This document shows positions 22,353 through 32,603 of a stretch of 64,000 nucleotides of DNA, piece by piece; position 1 is the first letter of the stretch; each line of letters starts with the position of its first letter. Location: the NCBI GenBank assembly GCA_011947345.1, contig JAAVTG010000096.1:23213-87212 (forward strand). Reading direction: 5' to 3'. Below the pieces are notes generated by a model, which did not search any database, was not told the DNA's origin, and was given only the letters and a program-made list of their open reading frames with translations. The translations under genes and the position numbers were made by a program. This DNA is from Phytophthora quininea (lineage: Eukaryota > Oomycota > Peronosporomycetes > Peronosporales > Peronosporaceae).

Positions 22353-24057
22353 GTGATTGAACTGTTGAATGATGCGCTGCTGGATGAACGAACGTCGTGG
22401 CGGAACTCGCTACACACTCCATCTGTTCCCCTTGTCAGCGCGGACGGAAATTTTGCCACCATCACAGCAGTATCGCGGCACTTCACGCTCAACGAGAAGC
22501 AGCACAACGCATTTAGACTCGTCGGAATTGCTTTGCTTACTAGGTGGCGAAAGGTGGAGGATATGAGCTACACAGATGGCGACCTTGACGACGATCTTGG
22601 GCAGGACCAGCTGCTTTTTTTGGGTGGAGAGGATGGTACGGCCAAAAGCCGAATGCTCGATGCCGTCCAGAAGTTGTGTGAAAGCTGGAACCGCCCTGAT
22701 TGTCTTATCAAAGCAGCACTTACCGGAAAGGCTGCAACGATAATAGGAGGGAGGACATTGGTGAGTTTGCTGCTCCAGTTGAAAAGAAGCGCCGAAAAGC
22801 GGCAATTTACCTGGACATCGTGGGCATCGACGAAGTCTCAATGATGAAGAAACATGAGCTACCGAAGCTCGACAAATACCTGAGAATAGCTAAGAAAATC
22901 TCAAACCTACCGTTTGGTGGAGTTCATGTAGTTCTTGTGGAAGATTTTCTTCAGCTACCACCGGTGGGAGGGGCCCCACTCTACAAGAATCCTTCTGAGA
23001 GCCAGAACTCAGCGGCGGACGACTTCGTCGGGTGTAAGTTGTGGGGGCTCTTCGACCGTGTGATTGTGCTGGACGAGTGTGTTCGATTTAGGGCGGATCC
23101 AGAATGGGGTCGCGGGTGTCAACTCGCTCGCAAGGGTGTGGCTCCCCGAATTTGTCGACCTGATCAATTCGAGAGTTTCTAGTAACGCCAACGTCTCTGA
23201 AACATGGAAGCCTGGCGATCCGGCGCCTTGTTTTATAACCCCAGATAATACGACGCGGCTGGCGATAAACAATTATTCGTTGCAACAGCGGCCAGGCTGT
23301 TGCCGAAAGGGAAGTATCCTGTACGGATTGTTGCAAATTTTGGTGGTAAACTAGATAAACTTGGTTCATCGGAAATCCGAAATGTAATGGGTTTCCTGGA
23401 CACCAAGTTCGACAGAATGGCGCCTTATCTCGATTTGATAGTCGGGATGCCAGTGCAAATTACTCAGAACATTCGCGCCGCAAAAATGGTTGCGAACGGG
23501 ACGCTAGGCACACTGGAGCAGACCATCTACAGGGAGGATACTGAATTTTGCTACGTGCGCGACAGTGTTGAAGACGTCATTGTAAAAATCCCGAGTGTCG
23601 CGCCCTTAGCGTTGATTGTACGCATCCGATGAGGTTCGGTGGCGACTGCCATGCAAGGTTGTTTGAATTCCGACTTATTCTCTCTTCCCCGACGCCCGAC
23701 CGTATGGCGAAAGCCACATCTCACTAGCGCCGACTTCAGAAGGAAATCCACGCACTTTGTTCATTCGTGTCGAGCAATTCCCCATGGTGTGCGCAGTATC
23801 ATCAACTGTATAAAGTGCAAGGAAAAACCCTTGACAAAATGGTTGTTACCGAGTGGCGGTCTGAGAATCGAATGTCAAACAAGCGTGAGCAGCCGTACTT
23901 GCTGGTCTCTAGAGTAACATCAAGACTAGGCTTTCGGACACTATGCCCACTGACCGACGAGATCACAAGATGGACCAGAGCCTCCTTGGAGGCTCTTGAT
24001 GAGGAGGACCGCCTACAACAACTGAGCACTGCCACACTTCAGGCACTAATGCTGTGA
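22353..24057 (+). pseudogene. Helitron PIF1-like helicase domain
   Basis: Superfamily 1 helicase motifs appear in order. Walker A reads GGEDGTAKSRML (about 22622-22660; consensus GTGKS, so the second G is A). Motif Ia is TGKAATIIGGRTL. Walker B is IDEVSMM (about 22827-22847). Motif III-like is EDFLQLPPVG, and the C-terminal motifs are YKVQGKTLDKMVV (about 23813-23851) and QPYLLVSRVTS (about 23890-23922). The stop is at 24057. Several frame shifts (about 22790, 23090, 23630) separate the blocks. The altered Walker A suggests the ATPase was lost even apart from the frame breaks. Confidence 0.82.
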
Positions 24058-24780
24058 TGTCGATTACCAGTGGTGGAAACACAAAATACTACTGCTGTAA
24101 ATGATCCAGCGGTTTGTACATTATCACGTCGTTCATGCTCAATCACCGTCCGTACGCTCCGTGGACGTCAACCTTTGAATGTAAACATCTTGACACCGAA
24201 CCTGCAAGTTCCATGCACTCGATAGCGAGCAACAACGATTGCACGACAGGTGATGGCGTCAACGGGATCGCTCAGTGCTCATGGTTATGCCTCGTTTTGT
24301 GCAAGCTTTATTACATTCCGTAGAACGACGATCGCCCTGCATCCTCTCAGTTCATTTTGTTGTCGGTTCCGTGGCGTATGTGACGCCTAATATTCTCACT
24401 GGCGGAGTCACAGGGGAAGTTCTGGCAGCGTTCAAGTATTTGCAGTGGGCCTTCGCATGCGCGGTGCTGATCTTCTCCGCTGTCCGGTCTCTCGTCTACT
24501 ATTTGCAGAGAGTCGTCGAGAAGCTGCTCTCTGCGGCCTGTCAGGCCGATGTCGTGCTATCTATCACTAAGAGCTGTGCGTGTGTAGCTATAACCCTCCA
24601 GTCCATAAGGAAACGATTTTGCTGATACTGTGGCCTAAGCTATCGAAGATATCGCCAATCACGAATGGAGAAACGGTTGTCTCCACTTGGAAAAATGCGC
24701 TGAATTTGCTGGCAGACTCAGGAGCGATGACCAACCTGCGTCTATTGTTGATGAACTTGAGGATCTCGTCGATAAGAACT
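24058..24780. other. no confident gene; hydrophobic open frame at 24275-24625
   Basis: A plus-strand open frame of 116 codons contains two hydrophobic stretches (LSVHFVVGSVAYVTPNI and LQWAFACAVLIFSAV) followed by a basic helix. It vaguely resembles a fragment of a multi-pass transporter, but I cannot assign it. It may equally be Helitron tail sequence. Confidence 0.25.
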
Positions 24781-25821
24781 TCAGCAGCAGTGTCGTGGAC
24801 GATATTTGCAACCAGACTGTTGAGCGGTTATTTTTTCTTCATTCTGGCGAGGAACGCAAAATGATATGGGATTGTTTTGACTACATTGAAGCTGAAAAGA
24901 CGAAGAAGAAAAAAGTAAAATGGCGCTGCGTAAAGCAATCTTCGGCCACCAACGTCTTACCGTCTCATGCAATTGGGCTTCTTGGCCTCCCGAAGAAAAA
25001 GAGTGAAAGCGGTTCAGGTGTCGGCGCAGCGACATTGTTCCGGTGGCAACAAAGTTGCAGTTGTGGACAAAACAGAAAAGGTCGTCAACGATGGACAGGT
25101 CGTCAATGAAAGCAACGAGGAGTGGCTCATTGATGCCAATATCGCGAGGGTAGAATGGTGAGTCCAGAAACCCGTGGACGAACAGGTTGTTTGTCAGATA
25201 CCCGGCGAGTGAATAGATAAAGTCACCCCGAAAGAGAAGCATGTCGCCCTTGTTCAACCGAATGGTTTCCACGTTCGAGCGAAGCGCAACCAGCCGGTTT
25301 CACCCGTATCCGTAAATCACGGTGTCGTCCTTGGTGGCCAGCAGTAGTGCCCCTGGTACCCCTTGCACGTTCGCCGCATTCATGTCAGGCAGTGGTAATG
25401 GGAAATCTCGGCGAACCGGTTGGTCCGGAGCTCCCGCGTGCGTCTTGAGCAAACTCCATTCTGTTGCCGTCGAGCTCGGAAAAAATGTTCTGTAGTGGCG
25501 GCGGAAGGCCGCTGTCAGCGCGCGGCTAACATAATCTGGTAGCAGAGCACATGGTCGGTAGGTGTCGAGGGCTTCTCCGTTCCAAGTGCCATTGCTCCAA
25601 TTTTACTCTTCTTGGCGAGCAAAGTCGAGGAACTTGTTGGTCGTCTCGTCGGTGATAGCCTTGTAGAGAACGATGTACCCTTTCTCGGTCAAATGTTGAC
25701 GGGCGTTCATTGCGTTCATGACTGTTGCAGGACTTCGGTAGGATGGCGCAGAATTGCAAATGAGCGCATATCTGCGGGATAGGTGCGCCTCGCTGAATTC
25801 ACCGTTAAGGCTACACGTCAC
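24781..25821 (-). pseudogene. 2OG-oxygenase-like protein with C-terminal C2H2 zinc finger, two internal stops
   Basis: One reading frame of 347 codons runs from ATG 25821 to the stop at 24781. It is interrupted only by an in-frame TAA near 25606 and TGA near 25300; all blocks stay in the same phase. Visible parts are GYIVLYKAITDETTNKFLDF, a central VRRDFP where the related fold normally has HxD, GVPGALLLATKDD, and KGDMLLFRGDFIYSLAGY followed by NNLFVHGFLD. The C-terminus carries a C-x4-C-x12-H-x4-H finger (CFVHNC, then HLNRFH). The oxygenase assignment is by pattern only and the iron-binding residues look incomplete. It lies downstream of and antisense to the Helitron, so it could be captured cargo or a neighbour. 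Confidence 0.55.
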
Positions 25822-26560
25822 CGCACAGCAATATCTGCCTAAAAAGACAAACTATTGTTGTGAAGGCTGGTGTTTTTCCGCGTGTTGAAGTTGAGAATGG
25901 CAAACTTCGAGCAGCATTCGACTAGTTTTGCCCAGAGCAGTTGCATTTGCTCACATCGCTTCTCGTCGGGCCTCTGGACCATATCGAACAAAACGCATCA
26001 GCATCCCGATTGAACATTAACGTGCTCCTTGCTCATGCACCCAATGGGTGCATCCTGTGTCAGTGAAAACGGCAGGAACATATCGAGCGAAGAGGAGTCT
26101 CTCATCTTCTTGGAGTGCTACCAAGCTGGCCTAGCGGGAAGAAAATAGGGACAGCATGGAAACAAAGTTCGTTTTGGATACGGCAGAGGTCTGGCAGCTG
26201 ATACGTTGGGACAGATCGAAATGTATGACAGCGGCATAAAATAAAGCATATTGCGATCTTTACTTCGATGCACATCTCCGCTTTGGCTGCGTCTTGGCCT
26301 TCCAGATAGAAACCAGGGACAGATTGAAGTTCATGTGGCCTACGGGATAAAGCTTAAGGACGCCACTGGTCTGCCCGGCAAAGATCAAGGACACGGATCA
26401 CGTGACGTGACTGGAGGCGCATCACTGTGCGTCATGTTCTTGCAAACCAAAAGCAAAATATATCGAAATGTGTGCGTGGGCATAAGAATAAGTAAGATGT
26501 GAGCGCATCGTCGTGGCTTGCATACCCGCGACTTCGTCCACGCATAACGCAAATTCCAAG
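25822..26560. other. no gene recognised; includes upstream region of the three-exon gene
   Basis: Only short open frames occur. A purine-rich segment and a small open frame at 26251-26502 show no recognisable domain. Confidence 0.4.
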
Positions 26561-27249
26561 ATGGCCGGCAAGGGACGACAAGGAAGAAGCGCGCAAGCGC
26601 AAGTTACTGGCGGAGAAGACCAACCTGACTCCAAGAACTCCAAGAGCAAGGCAAACGTGGACGAAGCGCCATCGCGTTTGACACCTTACCAACGTATGCG
26701 TCAGATCCTGGCTGGTGAAGGGAACGGCCAAACACGCATTGTATCGACTGTTGAAGGTGGGCAATGTATTAGTGTTTTCTATTCCCCTTTGCATATTGTA
26801 ACGCTGTCAATTATGCTGTTGCAGATCTGCAGGCGTTCCTGAAGAAGAACTCAAATGGCGAGAAGGTCATCCTCCGCATGAAATTGCTGTGGATTTCCGA
26901 CCACCAGCATAAGCGATTGAAGTTTGTGCGACTCCACTTTGTCGACGCTGATTCGCTGGAACCGCTTGATCAGCTACTGAAGGTGCATGCTGTGGTCCTA
27001 AGTGCTTTGTAGCTTCTCTCGACTTGATGCTGCCGCTGCACACAGGCATTTCGCGAGACGTACGCTGAGAACACCCGTGACGCCGACACCTTGTTGTTCA
27101 CGGCCACCGCGTGGGATGTTGACTCAGGAGATGAACACCTGACACCAGCAGGAGCCATCGTCCAGATCCTCTCCTATTCGAACCTCGGCTTGTTCCGCGA
27201 CGTTCAATGCCAAGCTACAATCCACCTGGCCCACCTGTCCTGGACCTAG
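26561..27249 (+). CDS. intact three-exon gene of unknown function, 185 residues
   Basis: Joining 26561-26756, 26825-26982 and 27046-27249 gives an uninterrupted 558-nt frame from ATG to TAG. Both introns are GT-AG and very short (68 and 63 bp), in phases 1 and 0, as expected for an oomycete. The protein starts with a low-complexity polar segment (MAGKGRQGRSAQ) and then continues as a compact, folded-looking part: LTPYQRMRQIL, KVILRMKLLWISDHQHKRLK, FVDADSLEPLDQLL, DTLLFTATAWDVDSG. I do not recognise the family. The intact reading frame is unusual in this window and suggests a real host gene. A hAT insertion sits 10 bp after the stop codon, in the presumed 3' UTR. Confidence 0.6.
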
Positions 27250-27251
27250 TC

Positions 27252-27259
27252 CAGATATC
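27252..27259. repeat. target-site duplication of short hAT, left
   Basis: CAGATATC, repeated at 28126-28133 directly after the element. Confidence 0.93.
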
Positions 27260-28125
27260 CAGGGATTGACAGTAACTTCGTGAGGATAGTACGTTCTAGT
27301 ACATAGTAATAGTACAGTTACTATAGTAGATAGTACAACATGCGATTTTGGGTTGTAAGTTACTATAGTAACTAGTACAATTGGAGACGTCATTCGAGTT
27401 GCTGGATTGTACTACTAAGTACTATCGAGATCCAGTCGATTTTTGCGAGCGACAATGGTGCTTGGGTCTTGGTGTGCAATCCGCGCTGTTCAAGGCTCGA
27501 AGAGCGTTCAACGCGGTCGTCCGTGGAAAGATTTGCGCTCGTGGGCGCTTTGCAATAACGCTTCCTGCAGCTTGGTTGCAGCAATTGGATAGCGGTGGCG
27601 ATGCACCAGACTACCAAGAAGTCGATGACCAAGAATTCCTTCACAAAACTACTGCTGGGTCAATCATGTCCAATCGCCTTCAGGCTGTACTTCAGCACAT
27701 CGACATCTGCCTGTGGTTCCGCGAGACTGGGAGATCAAAGATCCCATCCATCACTGCGCTAGCACGCAATTTTGGCTCGGTCACAGCGTGTTTAACGCTT
27801 GCCAGGAACGCGTGTTCTCGACGGGAGGCATCACGATGAGGCCTTTACGATCGAGAACTGACAACGAACGAGCCGAGAACCAGTTGCTGCTGAAGCATAA
27901 CAAGGTTGAGATCCTTCGCATGGAGAGCTTCAAATGGCTACGTTTCGGTGGTCGGTAGTGTCGATCACCGAGAAAGATTCGATAGTACTTTAAAGTACAT
28001 AGTAATATTATATAGTATTTCGATCGGGTCGCCAGATTGTACTACCCATACCATAGTAACTCACCTTGCGAAACCGCGATAGTAGCGGTAGTAATCCGGA
28101 AAATCGGAGTTACTGTCAATCCCTG
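27260..28125 (+). mobile_element. internally deleted non-autonomous hAT, 866 bp
   Basis: Perfect 18-bp terminal inverted repeats CAGGGATTGACAGTAACT (27260-27277 and 28108-28125) are flanked by the 8-bp duplication CAGATATC. The subterminal DNA is rich in TAGTAC/TACTATAGTA. Only the end of a hAT transposase remains inside, so the element depends on a full-length relative. Confidence 0.93.
27381..27958 (+). pseudogene. hAT transposase C-terminal remnant
   Basis: Two overlapping frames (27381-27839 and 27713-27958) give a basic region followed, after a shift near 27770, by the hAT dimerisation block: CQERVFSTGGI, then NERAENQLLLKHN. The catalytic core is absent. Confidence 0.7.
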
Positions 28126-28133
28126 CAGATATC
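28126..28133. repeat. target-site duplication of short hAT, right
   Basis: CAGATATC, identical to 27252-27259. Confidence 0.93.
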
Positions 28134-28275
28134 ACTACGCCGCTGTTGAAGTAGGGGATGTGCTGCTAACCAAAAAAATGGAACAATGATTCATAGTTTT
28201 CGGTAGCCAATGTGCCATTTTACGATTTGCTGTGGACGGCCAAAGATAAAACGCAAAGGTGACTGCTGTGACTCA

Positions 28276-28996
28276 ATGCCAAAAACTCACGGATCGCACA
28301 ACTACAGCACGCGCGAGCAACTTCGTCTTGTGACGGAGGTCGGGCGAGTTTTGCCGGTGAAGTCAGCTGACTGGGAGGCTGTTGCAGCCGCTTACAACGC
28401 GCTGGAACCCGACAACAGGCTTCGTGGAATTGGCGGCTTGAAGCGGAAGTTCGCCAATCTCTGTCGGACGCATCGCCACGCCAGCAAACTATCCGATGCC
28501 CAAACGTTGGCACGCTGTGTGAAGCAGCAGCTTAATCAGCGCTCGTATCGTGACCGCCATCAAGGCGAATCATCCCAGCTGCAATCGCAACGAGTCGAGA
28601 GCCCCCTGTACGACAAGCGGGAAGAGGTTGGGGCAGAGGTCGGAGCGAAGGAGACCGCCATGCGCACCCGACAACTAGCGGGGATGAATGCGCAGACGGA
28701 CGCGACTGTCTTCGAAATATTGGGACCGCTGATAAGACGGGGGCAACGCTTTTGGAACAGGAGACGGTACCAGGGAGTTGGAACGAGGTACAGACCATCC
28801 TAATTGTTCGTGCCGGATCGAGCATCGCCTATTGGCCCAACAACTAGAACGGTTCCAAGCAACGATTGTGCACGAGCTTAAAGCAATGTATATATTAGAG
28901 CGGGATGAAAGAAGACACCAGCGAAACTTGGACCTGCGTGCGGCCAGACGTTATCAAAAGCAGCTACAAGCATCCATTGCAATGCCGCGGTCCTAG
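28276..28996 (+). pseudogene. Myb/SANT-like DNA-binding protein with coiled-coil tail, one frame break
   Basis: Start chosen at ATG 28276 because the domain begins right after it: SHNYSTREQLRLVTEVGRVL, DWEAVAAAYN and GLKRKFANL form a trihelical Myb/SANT-like domain of the kind common in oomycete transposon-associated proteins (DUF6818-like, from memory). After about 28640-28780 the frame shifts to one encoding a charged helix (RLLAQQLERFQATIVHELK, then RRHQRNLDLRAARRYQKQL), ending at 28996. Similar proteins pair a Myb-like head with such a coiled-coil tail, so the two parts probably belong together. Confidence 0.6.
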
Positions 28997-29504
28997 ATCG
29001 CAGGTATTTTTGCCTTCAAAACTTTAAGCAGAAGACGCAAGCGATGAGAGTTCAAGCCACTTCGGAGAGACTATTAACCTCCGTAAAAAACACATGTTAG
29101 AAAAAAGCAAACAAAAATGCTGAAAGCCATGACATTGCAAACTGCCCCATCCACTTCTTTTGTCCTTGACATCTTCATGTCAACGTCGACAGCTTGGTCT
29201 CCCCGCAGCTTGAGCCGCCCCGTACCTTATTGCATCAAAACGTATCGCATTATCTCCTTCCCATCTCCGGTTCAAACACATTTTCATAGCCCCAAGAAGT
29301 TGAATGTACTGTCCTAACTTCTGCGAGATTAGGACAGCATAGAAGATCGATAAATTGTTGTCGATCTCCGTTGCGCTCACTTGTGACTTTGCCAGCGAAC
29401 CCCAAAACCAATAGCGAGGAATCACACACGCAACAGACAAGGTAAGCCGACCATCACCGGGTCTTCACGGATTAATTGGTACTAACAGTGCATCATGCAA
29501 GACG
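28997..29504. other. no gene recognised
   Basis: AT-rich intergenic DNA upstream of the histone-like sequence. Short open frames on both strands lack recognisable domains. Confidence 0.4.
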
Positions 29505-29826
29505 ATGGCTGGTCGCGGTAAAGGCGGCAAAGCTCTTGGCAAGGGAGGCTCAAAGCGTCACCGCTATATTCTGCGGGAAAATATTTAAGGCATCACAAGA
29601 CCAGCTATCCGGCGTCTTGCTCGTCGTGCAGGTGTAATCAGATTACCCAGACTCGTCTATCAGGAAACACGTGCAGTGCTGAGAGTTTTTATCAGTAATC
29701 TTGTACAAGATGCTATAGTGTATGCAGAGCATGCCAATCGAAAAACTATCAAAGCGACGGACGTCACCTACGCCTTAAAGACAAGGGCAGACGCTGTATG
29801 GGTTTAGTGACGGAAACAATTGGTAA
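29505..29826 (+). pseudogene. divergent histone H4-like gene
   Basis: The frame starts [20 protein letters not shown] and follows histone H4 to the end: [29 protein letters not shown] and TLYGF are in place. A TAA replaces the expected glutamine codon after LRENI, and one base is missing after YALK, beyond which the H4 frame resumes and ends at 29824-29826. Residue changes are numerous (roughly 60-65% identity to canonical H4), whereas H4 in oomycetes is normally almost invariant. This is either an old relic or a fast-evolving H4 variant damaged by two lesions. It is convergent with the acidic-protein gene 110 bp downstream. Confidence 0.78.
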
Positions 29827-29939
29827 CACTCACACTGCGCGACGGACACAACACAGTATAAAGCGATATCATACGAGCAGAGCAAAAACAAAATCCTCTT
29901 CATCCATTATCGTTAGCTGAGTTGGGTTTTGCCAGTGAC

Positions 29940-30709
29940 TCAACCGTCACCAGCTGACTCATCGCTACTCGGAGTGTAATCACTATCACTATCTTCAGCT
30001 CGTCTCGACCGCCGTGTCTTCGCCTTGGTGCTGCGGGTATCGCCTTGCTTTTCTTCGTCACCACACTCCATATCCCTGTCGTCGCGGGTATCAACTTCTT
30101 TTTCTTCTTCTGCACTCTCCTCCTCGCTGCCCACCGCACCTTCATCATCGTTGCCCTCTGCTTCTTGCTCGATCTTGCGCGACACTTCACGGTCCGCTTC
30201 ACTGATTATAGCCAATTTGCCCCCTGCAAGATTCATCAGCCGATTCACTCGTTTCGTAGACCTCCCTCCCGCGTCGTCAGCAGCCACCCGCTTCAGCGAC
30301 TCAATGGACGGCATCGACGTGGCTTAGGCACATGTGGCGGCTGTTGTCGGGCCTGCCGTGTCAGTTTGCACATCACCGACGCCCCCGCAGCCTGCTCGTA
30401 CGCTGCCAGTTCCTCGTCTTGTTCTTGGTGCTGGCGCTCGCGCTGCGTTAGCACGTAGCCGCCCAAATTTCGCGCTCAGTCACTGAAGGCGTCGTCGGTT
30501 GCTGCACGTGCTCGTTCAAATTGCCGTCGCAGTGTTTCCGGGTGTTGTGCTGCAATGCGAACCATGATGTCATTCTCACCAAGCTCATCTCGGAGGCTGC
30601 GAAGTCGACGATGCTGTCTCTTGAGCGCGTTAAACGCGACTACTTCGGCATCTAGCGCTCGACCACGGTGGTTAACGTTCTCGTCGTCGCTGCTGGACTC
30701 GTCACTCAT
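29940..30709 (-). pseudogene. acidic, charged coiled-coil protein (unknown function), one stop and one frame shift
   Basis: Start at ATG 30709 (MSDESSSDDENVNH). The first block (to 30476) contains charged helices with LKRQHRRLRSLRDELGEND. A TGA at 30476-30478 is followed in the same frame by LGGYVLTQRERQHQEQDEE. A frame shift near 30310 then leads to a final block with RLMNLAGGKLAI and a long Glu/Asp-rich tail ending at 29940. The composition suggests a nuclear, chromatin- or DNA-associated protein; no family is recognised. It is transcribed away from the gene at 30826 across a 116-bp intergenic space. Confidence 0.5.
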
Positions 30710-30825
30710 TACGACGAAAAGATGGATTGGCGATGAATGTCGAGTGACCGGAGTTGACCACGATAAGCTAAGGAATTCGATAGGAAATGTGACGACGGCT
30801 CTCAACACCTCATTTTCAGTCGGGA
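30710..30825. promoter_or_regulatory. short bidirectional intergenic region
   Basis: 116 bp separate two divergent start codons (30709 minus, 30826 plus), so both promoters must overlap here. No specific element is identified. Confidence 0.4.
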
Positions 30826-31260
30826 ATGAATGCAGCGGAAGCCTATCGATGTGAGGCAATTGCCGCCGAACAAGCAGCATATCAAGTGCTAGTAGAAGTT
30901 CATGCACGGATCGCCATGCTACGGAGGGCCTACCAACCTCACAACTACCAGCTGCAAATAGCCGAAAGCAAACTACTGTGTGCTCAGCGACGTTTTCAAC
31001 GAGTTGTTGATGCTGCCGACGAGGGCGATCGAGACTATCTAGAACAATTCAGAGCCTACATCACTCAGAAACGTCACCAACGCCGTCAAGAACAGCAGCA
31101 GCGTCTCCAACTGCTATCCGTGGGTGTTACCGAGGGTGAAGACGTACCAATTGAAGACCCAGAAAACATCTTTCGCGAATTGGAAGAAATTGTCGGCAGT
31201 GAAACACCTGAAGACATCCCTGTCCCGGCCAGATCGTCCCGTAGCGAAGAAGAGAGTTAA
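30826..31260 (+). CDS. small helical/coiled-coil protein of unknown function, 144 residues
   Basis: An intact frame from ATG 30826 to TAA 31260. The protein is almost entirely predicted helical by eye: an Ala-rich start (NAAEAYRCEAIAAEQAAYQ), heptad-like middle, a Gln/Arg-rich stretch (RQEQQQRLQ) and an acidic C-terminus (EDVPIEDPENIFRELEE, ending SEEES). No family is recognised. The partner gene on the other strand is also charged and helical, so the two may act together; that is inference. Confidence 0.5.
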   Translation: MNAAEAYRCEAIAAEQAAYQVLVEVHARIAMLRRAYQPHNYQLQIAESKLLCAQRRFQRVVDAADEGDRDYLEQFRAYITQKRHQRRQEQQQRLQLLSVGVTEGEDVPIEDPENIFRELEEIVGSETPEDIPVPARSSRSEEES

Positions 31261-32603
31261 GAATGCGTCAATAAACGCAATAAAAAACAGTAACGCATTC
31301 ATTTCTTTCATGGGCATCTAGTAGTCCCTCCTGCAGCACCGTGCAGGTTTTCAAGACTTACAGGCCTCGGCGCCAAAGCAACGGCTTATGACAGAAATAT
31401 TTGCTAACTAAGCCAAGCTAAACTAAACTAAACTTAAGAACCGCTAATTTCCCTGGGACGCCAGCCCGGGTAGGCAGTGTCAACGGTGGTCACTACCGGT
31501 ATTACCGGTACCGAACCGAACCGGTAGAGATATGGGCCCTCTCAAACCTTTGATGCCAACGCTGGTCACTACCGGTAATTACCAGTACGATATTGCTTCT
31601 ATACGGCCATCCTAGTTTGTTTGTATCTGCCGACCTGCCAGTATATCCACAAAGCCAGATGGCGCGGCTGCGAAGCAGGCGCGCTAGATGCCAAAAACTC
31701 ATATCACTGGCACCAGTATTTAAAAAATCCTATCCCGGTATTCGCGTAGCCCTAATTAATCAAGGTCCAACCGAATATACAGATTTCTCGCTCTCATGTA
31801 ATACCTTACGAGAACATCGTTGTCCTTTGTATTAGTGAGACAATAACAGATGTTTGTATGACTCATCGCTTGATGGCCACGATTGTAAGGGATTAAAGTT
31901 AATGGATTCAGCTTGTAGCCAAAGGGTTCAAGGGTTAAATATATGTCTGCATGAACCTCTATGCCAAAGCTCCCAGCTGAAGGGTTCGTAACTAAAGAGC
32001 TCGTAGCTAATAAAGGGTTAAGCTAAAGAGTTCATGCAGACATATACCAGAGTCAATCACAAAGCGAGTTTTACCGTTTAAACCAATGCGATTGCGGCAT
32101 GGTCACACACATAGCCTCTACTTCTCCATTGTGGCTAGTTCGCGATTTGCTGTCCAGAATCAAGATGCCCATCTCCAACAGCGACAGGTTCTGCGGGTGA
32201 TGTGTCTGCGCACCTTGTGCTTGGGGTGTCTACGAAGCTATTATGAAGGAGAAGGCGGAGAGAATGAAGGCTACACAACTCGCCGAAGTCGCCACCAAGC
32301 GCTTCGCACACCGCCCCCAGCCGGGTGTTCATTTATCCTCAGACATGCAGGATACAAGGAAGTCTACCTGTGTGCCCCAACAAGAAACTTCTACAGCTTT
32401 GGCCAGACTACTCGGAAACTGTAAGCACGTGTATTGGATATGTAGCTAGTCTGTGTGTGGAAGAATGAGCTCACTAACTGGTGTGATACTTCCATTGCTA
32501 CGCTCTCTCGTAGATGCAGCAGGATCACCTGTAGGCACTCGTACTATAGCCTCTAGGGCATCTTGGAGTTGAGGTCTGGAGGACACCCTTGTAATAGAAG
32601 CTT
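31261..32603. other. no gene; repeat-derived intergenic DNA
   Basis: It contains two imperfect copies of a GGTCACTACCGGTA motif (around 31488 and 31564), GGTTCGGTACCGG-type palindromic DNA near 31505, and a perfect separated inverted repeat at 31941-32045. The open frames at 32086-32449 have no recognisable domain. Confidence 0.45.
31941..32045. repeat. separated 16-bp perfect inverted repeat
   Basis: ATATGTCTGCATGAAC (31941-31956) is exactly complementary to 32030-32045, with a 73-bp spacer that contains repeated AAAGGGTT and AGCTAA units. It could be a small MITE or a fold-back element. Confidence 0.7.

Larger units (their letters stand above)
17352..24057 (+). mobile_element. degraded autonomous Helitron (coding span)
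   Basis: A plus-strand series of open frames reads in order as the N-terminal region, Rep (HUH nuclease) and PIF1-like helicase of an oomycete-type Helitron. I could not locate the terminal TC and CTRR-hairpin ends, so the span is that of coding similarity only. Frame breaks and in-frame stops (near 18100, 19800, 20581, 21070, 21110-21440, 22040, 22790, 23090, 23630) mean it is not functional as written. Confidence 0.85.
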
